Positions 11,201-21,007 of a stretch of 64,000 nucleotides of DNA are shown here, in pieces. Location: contig NC_037598.1 in assembly GCF_003073045.1 (NCBI RefSeq), forward strand, positions 13,306,486 through 13,370,485, read 5' to 3'. The stretch is from Pomacea canaliculata (lineage: Eukaryota > Mollusca > Gastropoda > Architaenioglossa > Ampullariidae). The translations under genes were made by a program, and so were the position numbers. The notes beneath the pieces are model-generated. The model was not told where the DNA came from and made no database searches. It saw only the letters and a list, made by a program, of their open reading frames with translations. The first letter of the stretch is position 1, and every line of letters starts with the position of its first letter.

Positions 11201-14200
11201 TGAAGGATGTAACAACACATGTAGCAGGACTGACGGGACATGTCGGTGTCAGACAGGATGGCAGCCTCCTCTATGTCAGCGTAAGAACATGCTTACACTA
11301 GTACTACTAGAAGTCTACTGTTGTTAAGTGATAGGATGGTCAAATAGTCTTTTTAACCGAAAAACTTAAATGTACTGACACTACGTTAAATAGTGCGGAC
11401 ATATGCTTCTCGAAGAATAACAAGAACTAAACTAAAAATTCAACCAACGTTAAAAAGATTTTCTAACAATCATATGCTATGACAGAATGCTCAGACGGTC
11501 ACTACAACGTGTCTAACGACTGTCAAAACACCTGTGGTGAAGGATGTCATGACATTTGTAGCAAGACTAACGGGACATGTCAGTGTCAGCCAGGATGGCA
11601 GCCTCCTCTGTGTCAAAGTAAGAATATAAAGACAACTACCTTTTTGTGATTTTTGTGATCATGTAAGAGCATAGAAGGACCTATTCACATTTCTATAAAA
11701 AGTTTCTGCTTGAAACAAACTGCAATAAGCTTCACAGTCAGATAATTCTTATTACGATGATTACTTACATTGTGATTTATCGTGACACAGGCTGTGCAGT
11801 GGGTTACTGGGGGGACACCTGTACACACCTGTGTGGTCCTGGCTGTGAGGACGGAGTTTGTGATGTTGTCCATGGAACTTGTAACTGCAAAAGAGGATGG
11901 AAAATGCCTTCCTGTGAAGGTATAGCTATATCGGCAGAGAACTGTCTTTTCAGATAAAGCTTGTTAATAGCCTCTGTCTGAGAAAGTGTCCTGAGATTTA
12001 CGTTCCCTTCCACTTTTTTCTTTCTGTAGTATGTTAAATTACACAGAATTTTATAGAAAGGTTCTTTTGATAGACATGCACACCACGTTTACTGCTCTTC
12101 GAACTAAATATGGAATTACTGGACATTGTCGTGACAGAATGCATAGATGGTCGTTACAATGTGTCCAACGACTGTCAAAACACCTGTGGTGAGGGATGTC
12201 ATGACACCTGCAGTAGGACTGACGGGACATGTCAGTGTCGTCCAGGATGGCAGCCTCCTCTGTGTCAACGTAAGAATAGATATAATGGCAGTAAAGTGTC
12301 ATGCTGATTGGTCTGAGTAAAAAGTACTTTTACATTCTAGTGTCTTTTTGCATAAAGTACACATCAATTTACACTGAAAGTTATAACTCTAAAAGCATAA
12401 ACTGTTTTCCAGAAGGGTGAATGCATCCAATCAATCACTCCTACCCACCCACCCACACAGACACAGCCAAGTGCACTATTTGATGAATCTAGCCAACAAT
12501 GGAGGATTTTACTGTATTGACGGAATGCATCTTATGTTGCTACAGCGTGTCTAGCGACTGTGTGTTATGACAGGTTGCTCACCTGGTCACTACAACATGT
12601 CTAACGACTGTCAAAACACCTGTGGTGAAGGATGTCATGACATATGCAGCAGGACTGACGGGACATGTCAGTGTCGGCCAGGATGGCAGCCTCCTCTGTG
12701 TCAACGTAAGAACACGCTGACGCTAGAGTTCTGATGTGATTATTTGCTTTAATAATGTTTTTAACTTAGAGAAAATAATGTTCTGACACAAAATATTCTA
12801 AAAATGATATTTTATTACAGGTTGTTTAGACGGTTACTACAGCGAGTCTAACGGCTGTGAAAACACCTGTGGTGAAGGATGTCACGACACCTGCAGCAGG
12901 ACAGACGGGACATGTCAGTGTCGCCCTGGATGGGAGCCTCCTCTGTGTCAACGTAAGAACACACGTGCACGTGTGGTTTATTTTATAAATAATAAGCTGC
13001 TATAAGAGTGCTTTTAACTTAGATATCATTAATGTTGTGAGACTGCGATCTATAGATGTTTTCACAATGATATGCTACGACAGGTTGCTCAGTCGGTCAC
13101 TACAACACGTCTAACGACTGTCAAACCACCTGTGGTGAAGGATGTCATGACACCTGTAGCAGGACTGACGGGACATGTCAGTGTCGCCCAGGATACCAGC
13201 CTCCTCTGTGTCAACGTAAGAATATAGATGTCATCGTGAGAAAAAGCTAGAGATAAAAATATATTTGTATTCTAGTGCGTTGTGCTCCTTGTAATTGCAT
13301 CCAAGCAGGAAATTTCACAATAAAAGCTACACAAGGTGGTTGACAAATAACATTTTGTTAATTTGTGCTCCATGTACAAGCATAAAAGAGAAACATAAAT
13401 ACTCAATTAACAGTTTCTCTTTAACAAAGTGCAGTAATAATCTTCACGGTAAAATAACTTTTAGTATGTTCATTAGTTATATTGTAATTTGTCCTGACAC
13501 AGGCTGCGCTGGGGGTCACTGGGGAGACACCTGTACACACTTGTGTGGTTCTGGCTGTGAGGACGGAGTTTGTCACGCTGTCCATGGAACTTGTAACTGC
13601 AAAAGAGGATGGGAAATGCCTACCTGTGAAGGTATATTTTCTACTGACAAAGGTCCATTTTTTCAAATTTTTAAAGAAGATAGCCTGTGTTTGTTAAAAA
13701 CACGAGATTTTTCTTCCTTTTCAAGTTTTTTTTAATTCTATGTCTACTAAATTTGAAAAGTTTTAGGTCAACAGGTCCATATGACAGACATGTTGTCAAT
13801 GTTTACTCCTTTTTGAACTAAACATGCATTTACTGGATATTGTCCTGACAGATTGCACAGACGGTCACTACAACGTGTCTAACGACTGTCAAAACACTTG
13901 TGGTGGAGGATGTCATGACACATGCAGTAGGACTGACGGAACATGTCAGTGTCGGCAGGATGGCAGCCTCCTCTCTGTCAGAGTAAGAATCTAATTGTAA
14001 TGGTAAAAGCATCTGTCTGAAAAACGGTTTAAGTATCTTTATATTTCAGTTTCTTGTGCACTTAGCACACATTACACTGAGAATAAAAACTCTAATAGCG
14101 TACACACACACAAACACATACACACAGCTGCACTACTTGTTGTTGCTTTGAGTCACATATCAAGGATTTAACGATATGGGAGGCGTTGGATTAACGGTAA

Positions 14201-16498
14201 TACAACTTCTCTAATCAGTATATTTTATGACAGATTGCTTAGATGGTCAGCACAACGTGTCTAACGACTGTCAGAACATCTGTGGTGAAGGATGTCATGA
14301 CACGTGTAGCAGGACTGATGGGAAATGTCAGTGTCGACAGGATGGCAGCCTCCTCTGTGTCAACGTAAGATTATAGCACTGTCTGTAAAAAAAACATCGT
14401 ACATAGAAACATTTTAAGACAAAAATACATTTTTATTCCAGCGCATTGTGCTCCATGTACCTGCATCCAAGCAGTAAACACCACAACAAAAATTACTTAA
14501 AGTAGCTGTGCTTTCTACAGGACAGGGATTTCAATATAAATAATTTCTTTTGTACGCGTACGCAGAAACCAACATGGGGACAAAAGGGGGAAACATAATG
14601 TTTATAAGACAAATACCTTATTGTCATTCTATTTATAATGTACTATAAGAACACTATAAGTTCCAATTAAAAGTTTCTGCTTTAACAAAGTACAATAAAA
14701 TTTACAGTCAGATAACTTTTATTATGTTGATTATTTCTATTACGATTTATCGTGACACAGGTTGTGCTGGAGGTCACTGGGGGGACACCTGTACACACCT
14801 GTGTGGTCCTGGCTGTGACAACGGAGTTTGTGATGTTGTCCATGGAATTTGTAAATGCAGGGTAGGGTGGGAAATGCCCATCTGTGAAGGTATGTTTATA
14901 TTTTGGCAAAAAACTACATTTTTGAATGCTTGAAAATGCATTTTAGGTAATTGTTAATAGTCTGTTTTCAGTAAAGACTCCTGAGGTTCTATTTTATCTT
15001 TTTCATTCCAAAGTATATTAACTTGTCAAAAGCTATAGGTCAACAGGTTCATATGACAGACGTGTTGTCTACGTTTACTCATTTCTGAACTAAACTTGTA
15101 TTCACTGGACAATGTCCTTATAGAGTGCATAGAGGGTCATTACAATGTGTCAGACGACTGCCGATCTACCTGTGGTGAAGGATGTCATGACACATGTAGC
15201 AGGACTGACGGGACATGTCAGTGTCGTCCAGGATGGCAGCCTCCTCTGTGTCAGCGTAAGAAAAAATAGATATTGTGGCGGTAAAATGTCGTCCTAAAAA
15301 TGTTTTAAGTCATTAGCAATTATATTCTAGTGCTAAGAGCAGACATTAGTTTAAACTGAGAATTGAAACCTTTAAAAGAATACACACTTTAACATTCAGT
15401 GAATGAAATCCACTCACTCACTCCACTGTATATTGTGACAGATTGCTTATCTGGTCACTACAACGTGTCTAACGACTGTCACAACACCTGTAGTGAAGGA
15501 TGTCACGACACATGCAGCAGGACTAACGGGACATGTCAGTGTCGTCCAGGATGGCAGCCTCCTCTGTGTCAACGTAAGAATCCAACAGTGTCGGTAAAAT
15601 GTCATCATCCTGAGCAAGGGTTTAACGCAAACATACATTTTATATTCTAGCTCGTTGTGCTCCATGTACCTGCATCCAAGGAAAAACACTGTACTAGAAA
15701 CTACATAAGTTATTTGTGCTTCAATCTTTTCTACGAGTCCGTACAAGCCAACAAAATATAAAATGCGGAACTTTAACTTTGTAAGACAAATATCGTTTGT
15801 CGTTGTGTGCATCATGCACGAGCCTGAAAACTATAAACATTTCTGTGAACAGCTTCTGCTTGAAACTGCACAGTCAGATACCTATTTTATTTAATTTTTA
15901 CTGTGATTTATCCACACACAGACTGCGCAGTGGGTCACTGGGGAGACACCTGTACACACTTGTGTGGTCCTGGCTGTGAGAACGGAGTTTGTGATGTTGT
16001 TCATGGAACTTGTAACTGCAAGAGAGGATGGAAAATGCCTACCTGTGAAGGTAAATTTATATTTCGGAAAGGATTGGTTTTACATACTTTTACTAAGCTT
16101 TGTTGAAAGCCTGTATTTGGTGAAGATATCTGAGCTTTAACTTGCCTTCCATGATTTCTGTTTCAAAGTATACTAAATTAATAAAAGCTCTAGGTCAACA
16201 GGTACATGTAGTGAGCATGCTGACCACGTTTAATCCTGTCTGGATAATTTTCTGATTGATGGCAGAGGAACAGTCATTACGATGTGTCAGTGTCGGACAA
16301 AATAGTTTCTCACTGATGTAAAACAGAAATAAGTAAACCATTGAATTAACTTTTCTTTTCATAAGATACCAATATATGACTTAAATCGTGACAGACATAT
16401 ATCATAAGCTAGCTTCTGACTCTGTTCATGCAGGGTGTGCAGATGGCTGGTCTGGGGCTGAGTGTACAGAGTGTAATGGCTGCACCGACAAGAGTTAA
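5195..16498 (+). CDS. Gene 2: secreted fucolectin-EGF repeat protein (receptor paralogue truncated before the membrane exon)
   Basis: Exons: 5195-5282, 7078-7308, 9079-9279, 10418-10546, 10878-11006, 11149-11280, 11486-11617, 11791-11919, 12138-12269, 12574-12705, 12821-12952, 13084-13215, 13503-13631, (13852-13982), (14234-14364), 14761-14889, 15124-15255, 15442-15573, 15922-16050 and 16434-16498. Order: signal peptide, two-exon FTP lectin domain (about 144 residues), then EGF modules of 43-44 residues with eight cysteines. All junctions are phase 1. The bracketed exons each lack one base and would break the frame if included; skipping them gives about 800 residues. The last exon stops at TAA, so no membrane helix or tail is encoded. 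FTP-family domains usually bind fucosylated glycans with Ca2+; this makes a soluble pattern-recognition or decoy role plausible. The gene may instead be a decaying pseudogene. Confidence 0.8.
7078..7308 (+). CDS. Gene 2 FTP (fucolectin-type) domain, first half
   Basis: 231-nt phase 1-1 exon after TTGTTGCAG, donor GTAAGA. It shows the FTP hallmarks NVAINKPC, SSRY, AAINGN, NCIHT and FWSVDLGQ. These match the N-terminal half of eel-fucolectin/tachylectin-4/pentraxin-type domains of the F5/8C fold. Confidence 0.85.
8016..8218. mobile_element. hAT-type MITE in gene 2 intron 2
   Basis: Element 8024-8210 (187 bp) has inverted ends CAGTGGTTTTTAACC and GGTAAGAACCACTG. It is flanked by 8-bp duplications GTCTAGAC (8016-8023) and GTCTCGAC (8211-8218), one mismatch. 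The inside repeats GGTTCGGTG-like words. No coding capacity. Confidence 0.85.
9079..9279 (+). CDS. Gene 2 FTP domain, second half
   Basis: 201-nt phase 1-1 exon after TTTGTGTAG, donor GTAAGT. It includes CVQVSLDGREL and ends FLNICEIQIWG, the usual C-terminal strands of the FTP/F5-8C fold with a paired cysteine. Confidence 0.85.
9368..9756. mobile_element. hAT-type MITE with GTCCCATCCC repeats, internally duplicated
   Basis: Element 9376-9748 begins CAGGGTTGTCCATGGGA and ends TCCTATGGACAACACTG. An exact 8-bp duplication GAGAAATA flanks it (9368-9375, 9749-9756). A second copy of the right end (ending at 9514) shows an internal duplication. It is rich in CCCATGGGA and GTCCC words. It sits right after the FTP exon in gene 2 intron 3. 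Confidence 0.75.
10418..10546 (+). CDS. Gene 2 EGF-like exon 1
   Basis: 129-nt phase 1-1 exon after AACATAG, donor GTAAGA. It reads CSSGYWGENCASCGPGCSND and on to GPRCTG, the first EGF module after the lectin domain and the most diverged of the set. Confidence 0.85.
10878..11006 (+). CDS. Gene 2 EGF-like exon 2 (type B)
   Basis: 129-nt phase 1-1 exon. It starts CSNGHYNVSNACVTCGKGC, one codon shorter than its siblings in the ND-C segment. Confidence 0.85.
11149..11280 (+). CDS. Gene 2 EGF-like exon 3 (type B)
   Basis: 132-nt phase 1-1 exon after TATGACAG. It encodes CSDGHYNVSNDCHNTCGEGC and the usual remainder, with eight cysteines. Confidence 0.85.
11486..11617 (+). CDS. Gene 2 EGF-like exon 4 (type B)
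   Basis: 132-nt phase 1-1 exon. It differs from exon 3 by HDICSKTNG in place of NNTCSRTDG. The intron before it repeats the ATTTTCTAAC...TATGACAG end of the previous intron, marking a recent exon-plus-intron duplication. Confidence 0.85.
11791..11919 (+). CDS. Gene 2 EGF-like exon 5 (type A)
   Basis: 129-nt phase 1-1 exon after GTGACACAG. It encodes CAVGYWGDTCTHLCGPGC, then EDGVCDVVHGTCNC and MPSCEG. This is the founder type of four interspersed type A modules. Confidence 0.85.
12138..12269 (+). CDS. Gene 2 EGF-like exon 6 (type B)
   Basis: 132-nt phase 1-1 exon that starts CIDGRYNVSNDCQNTC. Donor GTAAGA. Confidence 0.85.
12517..12561 (+). pseudogene. Remnant of an EGF exon start in gene 2 intron
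   Basis: The bases around GGAATGCATC and CAGCGTGTCTAGCGACTGT repeat the opening of exon 6 (GAATGCATAGATGG ... AATGTGTCCAACGACTGT) but continue straight into the acceptor of the next exon. The reading frame and 3' two thirds are gone. Confidence 0.5.
12574..12705 (+). CDS. Gene 2 EGF-like exon 7 (type B)
   Basis: 132-nt phase 1-1 exon after TTATGACAG, starting CSPGHYNMSNDCQNTC. Eight cysteines kept. Confidence 0.85.
12821..12952 (+). CDS. Gene 2 EGF-like exon 8 (type B)
   Basis: 132-nt phase 1-1 exon after TTATTACAG; starts CLDGYYSESNGCENTC and has WEPPLC where most copies have WQPPLC. Confidence 0.85.
13084..13215 (+). CDS. Gene 2 EGF-like exon 9 (type B)
   Basis: 132-nt phase 1-1 exon after CTACGACAG; starts CSVGHYNTSNDCQTTC and carries GYQPPLC instead of GWQPPLC. 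Confidence 0.85.
13503..13631 (+). CDS. Gene 2 EGF-like exon 10 (type A)
   Basis: 129-nt phase 1-1 exon after CTGACACAG; reads CAGGHWGDTCTHLCGSGC, then VCHAVHGTCNC. The 100 bases before it match those before the other type A exons. Confidence 0.85.
13852..13982 (+). pseudogene. Gene 2 EGF-like exon with a one-base deletion (first)
   Basis: 131 nt between TCCTGACAG and GTAAGA, one base short of its siblings. The deletion falls after the CQCR codons (CGGCAGGATGG where siblings have CGGCCAGGATGG). Included in a transcript, it shifts the frame and gives an early stop in the following exon (TAG in the third codon of 14234, or later in 14761). Splice sites look intact. Because siblings are phase 1-1, skipping restores the frame. 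Assembly error is an alternative. Confidence 0.75.
14234..14364 (+). pseudogene. Gene 2 EGF-like exon with the same one-base deletion (second)
   Basis: 131 nt; starts CLDGQHNVSNDCQNIC and loses one C at the same place as exon 13852 (CGACAGGATGG instead of CGACCAGGATGG). Splice sites are intact. Confidence 0.75.
14761..14889 (+). CDS. Gene 2 EGF-like exon 13 (type A)
   Basis: 129-nt phase 1-1 exon; reads CAGGHWGDTCTHLCGPGCDN, then GICKCRVGWEMPICEG. Donor GTATGT. Confidence 0.85.
15124..15255 (+). CDS. Gene 2 EGF-like exon 14 (type B)
   Basis: 132-nt phase 1-1 exon after CCTTATAG; starts CIEGHYNVSDDCRSTC. The Asn of NVSND is replaced by Asp, removing a possible N-glycosylation context. Confidence 0.85.
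15442..15573 (+). CDS. Gene 2 EGF-like exon 15 (type B)
   Basis: 132-nt phase 1-1 exon after TTGTGACAG; starts CLSGHYNVSNDCHNTCSEGC. Intact with eight cysteines. Confidence 0.85.
15922..16050 (+). CDS. Gene 2 EGF-like exon 16 (type A)
   Basis: 129-nt phase 1-1 exon after CACACACAG; reads CAVGHWGDTCTHLCGPGCEN and ends MPTCEG. Donor GTAAAT. Confidence 0.85.
16434..16498 (+). CDS. Gene 2 terminal exon, truncated by a stop
   Basis: After GTTCATGCAG the exon reads CADGWSGAECTECNGCTDKS then TAA. It matches the start of the membrane-proximal exon of gene 1 (CADGWFGSECTECGHC) and diverges at the stop. No transmembrane or tail exon follows before 18 kb. Confidence 0.75.
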
Positions 16499-16665
16499 CC
16501 CCTTCACTTCCCAGTAAACAACAAAAATACTGACATCTTGTGATCACATCAACCCAAGTGTTAGGTCATAAACTGCAAGTCTAGGAAAGCCATCAAAAGT
16601 TTAAAGCTTCTGTGTTTTTATCCATTTTGTTAACTTTCTGTCAGCAGTAGAAATATGTATTAGAT

Positions 16666-16671
16666 AATAAA
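16666..16671 (+). promoter_or_regulatory. Candidate polyadenylation signal of gene 2
   Basis: AATAAA 168 bases after the stop codon, in AT-rich DNA that suits a short 3' UTR. Confidence 0.45.
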
Positions 16672-17610
16672 CATTTGTAGAAGCAGTAATTTCACAATAA
16701 TTCCTTATCAATTATTTTGGAATTAGTTTGGCTGTTATCAAAGTTAAACACACTTTTTTCCCTGAATTTTGTTTCAGATAATCATTGGCATTTGCCTGAT
16801 AGTTACAATAAATTTTATCAAATCTCCTTATGAATGATGCACACGTACAATTTTGAAATTTCAATTAAAAATTGTTTAATTCAATTTATAAATGAAGTCG
16901 CTGTTTGAAAACGAGATGATTTGTGAAAATCTAATAAATTTAATATTATATATATAGAAGACCTACAATGCAGCTCTAAAACGAAAAATATGTTTATGAA
17001 ATCATTTTGTCAAATTTAGTAATGAACTGTTCTGTTTTACTGTTTTAGATTTTTCTACATGTTCACCTGCAGATGCTTGTTTTTATGTTTGCACTTATTC
17101 GAATGCATTTCAAATTGTTTATAAAGCTGTGCTTCCAAATTCACTTTTAATCACTTTGTCACGTTTAATACATTTTCTGCAGTGCAAAGTTTTTTGTTTG
17201 AATACTTATCGACGAAACTTCAATGACAATGACAATACCAATGACAGTAATATGAAAGAACTACAAAATTTAAAACAGTTGCCAGGGTTGTCGTCCGTGA
17301 CGTGATCCAACATCTCAGATAATTAAGTGAAAAATAATGTAAATAGTTCACGACAGTTTTCATGTTTAACCTAAAAATAGTAGCAAATAAATATTTTTAA
17401 AATAAACATTTAGTACAGTGTGGGATTTAATTATTCCTCATTTTGTTATCTTTTTGTATTATTTCTATTTTTACCTCGGTTATTACATTTCCTATTTATT
17501 TAGCGTCCGTTTTATAACACTGCTTTACTTTTTAAAAATAATTATTGTTGATAGTCGCGATAACTTGAATTAGTCAAGTTTGTCAACTGACGTTCACTGT
17601 TAACAGTTAA
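16672..17610. other. AT-rich intergenic region
   Basis: About 0.9 kb of AT-rich sequence with no exon, repeat or transposon end that I can recognise. Confidence 0.5.
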
Positions 17611-17616
17611 TATTTC

Positions 17617-17650
17617 TATATAATAAGAGTGAGGCACTGAATGTTCATTC
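17617..17650 (+). promoter_or_regulatory. TATA box and initiator
   Basis: TATATAA at 17617-17623 and TTCATTCAG with the likely start A at 17647, exactly 30 bases apart, the usual spacing. It precedes the orphan exon at 17814. Confidence 0.5.
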
Positions 17651-17813
17651 AGCACATCCGACTACAGCAACAGCAGCATTGTATACAAAATTCTCAGAAC
17701 TTGTAATGAAAATATAGCAGCCTACTATTCGCTTTTGTTCTATGCCGACACCAAGGGACCTACCGGCGATTGGATGTGACTACATCAACATAATCAGGAA
17801 CTTAATTAAACTT

Positions 17814-17880
17814 ATGAAGAATAAATATTGTGTGTATGCAAACATTATTCTTGTGTGTGTCGGCATGCAGGCGCATATGA
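17814..17880 (+). CDS. Orphan signal-peptide-like first exon
   Basis: ATG starts MKNKYCVYANIILVCVGMQ, then AHM, and a GTGAGT donor leaves phase 1. Gene 2's first exon also ends CATATG, one base and GTGAGT. It could be an alternative start for gene 3 or the survivor of a lost family member; no FTP or EGF exon follows before 39 kb. Short, so uncertain. Confidence 0.4.
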
Positions 17881-18139
17881 GTGAGTAGAGTATTTTTACA
17901 TTTTATGTGTTTATATAGTTCTCCAGACAGCACCAGGGTTTTACAAAATCTTTCGTTTGCTTATTTGCATTTTTAAATTTGTTTTGTTGTTATTTTTAGT
18001 TTTTGCTTTTGTTGTTATTTCTTGTCGCGGCTGTTCGTGCTTTTCTAATTGTCTGATTGCTTTGAGATTGCAGATAATTCTTGTTTTCCCTCTCTCCTGA
18101 AAAACGCTTAAGGCAAATTTCATGCATGAACAGACGTTC

Positions 18140-18145
18140 TTTATT
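18140..18145 (-). promoter_or_regulatory. Polyadenylation signal downstream of PLAT copy A
   Basis: AATAAA on the minus strand, inside CCTAATAAAGAACGTC. The same block occurs about 630-660 bases after the stop of copies B (27021) and C (34644), so it is inherited with the gene. Confidence 0.55.
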
Positions 18146-18800
18146 AGGACATGCCAGCAAGTTTCTACAAATAAAAGCAAATTAACCAACTATTTGAGTC
18201 CTGGATGCCTTCAAAGTTAAAACGCCGAAAACAAAATTTCAGTTTGCAGTACTGTAAGTTGACCTCAGGATATCTGCTCCAAAGCCACGTTACTTCTCTC
18301 CATCCTTTGAACACAATATAATTATATATAATCACATCACACCCGAAACAAACAGACAATCGATTAAAATAGCTCAGAAAGCGATTTTTAAAAATCTTTT
18401 AGCAACATTTTTATAATACCGAGCTGAAGACGGAAATCTGCATCAATGTCTCCTTCAAGGTAAGGACATGCACAAACGCGCACACACACACACACGTTAA
18501 CACCATTCTCTACCTTTCTTTTTCTCGCTCCCTCACTCACACATACAGACATCTACAGGCGTTCAGCTCAAAATGAAATGCCATCACTCATTTCTTCTAC
18601 ACAGTCAAGTTTACTTTCAATCAGATATTACAATTTGTAGTACACTAACGCTTTTCATGCAATTCGACTTTCAAACATTGAGAACAATCTTGCTCCACAG
18701 CTCTTTGTGTAATTAGAATGTCTAGAGGTGTCCTAGATGATAAAGTAATGATTGGAAGTGTACCTTGTCATCCGCTGTCTACCTTTGCCACGTTGATCCA

Positions 18801-18814
18801 TCACGGCAGGTGAC
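18801..18814 (-). CDS. PLAT copy A exon 4 (12-base coding tail and stop)
   Basis: After CCCACTACAG the exon adds G-H-L-P and TGA. Copies B (GPLD) and C (GPLP) have the same tiny exon. Confidence 0.7.
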
Positions 18815-20933
18815 CTGTAGTGGGAGACAAAAGATACATGCATGTCAAGTGATACATTGTCAGATATGACTTCACATGTTGTTGAAGACAAACCAAACCA
18901 CTCATCTTATATGGCGTCTGTTTAGAAATCACTGATAGAGAGACTCCCTAGTGTATTTATTTCTTTAAGAAAAAACCTCCAGGATATACACGAAATGTTG
19001 CAATGGTCACTCCTAAGACCTGTGGTGGACTATATGTATGTGTTTTGATTTGTGTGGCATTTTCTGACAATCAGTAGACAGGACACACTTACCTGCGCTA
19101 CACGGTGGCGTGCGCTGTACTACATAGTGTGATTTACTCTCTTCTTGTTGTGTTGGGACCCAGCGGTTGATATGAAAAACGCGATCGTTTTTCAGCAAAC
19201 CCCTTCTGATCCACACCTAGTTAGACAAAGATATAAAAACAACAATTTGTGGTCAGCACGTTAAGAAAGCAAATTACGTACATCAGTCACTAATTTCAAA
19301 CATCTAAACTGATACAGTATGCTTACTTCTATATTTACCTATCTAATTCCTTCCAATGGTAAATAACAAGTAATAGGTACTGAGCGAGGGCGTCGGCGAG
19401 AAAAGAAAAATCACTCTAGCGAAAAAAATCTAGAAGAAGCAGACGGCGTTAGCGGACATGACAGCCGAAGGATGTTGTTTAATGTGAGCGTAGATGCCAG
19501 AAATAATTCCTTGCCTAGCATATGTTGTTTTTTTCTGTGTGTTCGGGCAATTGGTTAGAGTCCTTCGGATCGAGTATTACATCTAGAGCAGGGGTGGGCG
19601 ATTTATTTTCATAAGTGGCCGCATAAGAATTGCGATGGTTTTGGAGGGCTGGACTAATATAGTTAACTCAGTTTTACCTAATACTCTATTTATGGTATAT
19701 ATAATGGCGGGCGGGCCAGCGGGCGGGCCGGTCAGAGACAGGAGGCGGGACGGATGCGGCTCGAGCGCCGCCCCTTGCCCAGGTCCACCTAGTCTAGGGG
19801 ATTAAGTGTCGGGGATGAAGAGTCTGGGGATTAAGTGACTGGGCACCATATACTATATATACAGTATTGGGTAAAACTGAGTTAACTATATTAGTCCGGC
19901 CCTCTAACACCATCTCAATTTCTCATGCGGCCCCTTGGGAAAATTAATTGCCCTCCCCTGGTCTAGAGGAATACTCCGTCGCCTTCAGTGTCACCCAGCT
20001 GTGTGAGAACGGTGTACCGTGGGATTCCTGTCGCCAGGAAACTGTAAGTGAAGCAGTGAACGACTGTTGGTGCGATTATAAATGAGATAATACAATTGAA
20101 ACTTTGTGTTGACGAACAGAACTGTGATGTAGGTGCGCACGTTAAAATTCTTAATATAGCTTGTTCTTTGCTGTATATTTTGTACAATAAAATACAAAGC
20201 TTAACGAGCTCTGTACAACAAACTTGTAGACAACGGTGGGTTTCAGTCAATGGAAGTCCTTTTTCCCGTGCTGTTTAGCACCTTGTCGCAGAAAATACTT
20301 TTAGAAACATCTTCTCCCTGTAAATCGTTCGAGAGTCCCAAACACAATCTGCAGCTATACTGCAGTATACTGTTCTTGAACTGGAACTAGTCAAGGGAGG
20401 ATTTGTTTCTCTTGAATTCATCTTGCATTCTGATAGTCTGCACTGGGGAACAGTTTAACTGTTGTTTTATTTCTTATCCATAATCTTCACTTTCAAGACG
20501 TTTTTATGACATCTACAGCATTCTTTAAGCCATTTGCGTACATTCATTTCTGGAAGTTTATAAATGAACTGGAATCTTAAATGAGAGCAATTCTGTACAT
20601 ATGAGAATGATGACTACGTAAAAGCTGCATAAGGGTTTAGTGTCAAAAATGTTTATTTACCTTTTCGAGATACCAGCCAGCGGATAAGCCACTGTCATCA
20701 TGATAGATTCTGATAGCGCAGACGTCCCTAAGGTTAACCTGGTCGTCTATGTCGAAGGAGTCTACGGAACCTGTCATAAAGTCGTTCCACCACCAATTAT
20801 CCAAGTATATAGGCGGGGACTGTCTGCCATCAGCGTCAATCAAGATGATGTACACACCGGCGTTAGTACCGGCTTCATCTACATTCGGTGTGTGTGTACT
20901 TACACCCCAACGTGTTCCTGAAAGGAAAAAAAT

Positions 20934-21007
<74 letters not shown>

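Noticed and set aside
13421..13666. Minus-strand frames opposite EGF exons (also 11685, 14682, 15447)
   Set aside because: Repeated shadows of the plus-strand modules with no splice signals of their own.
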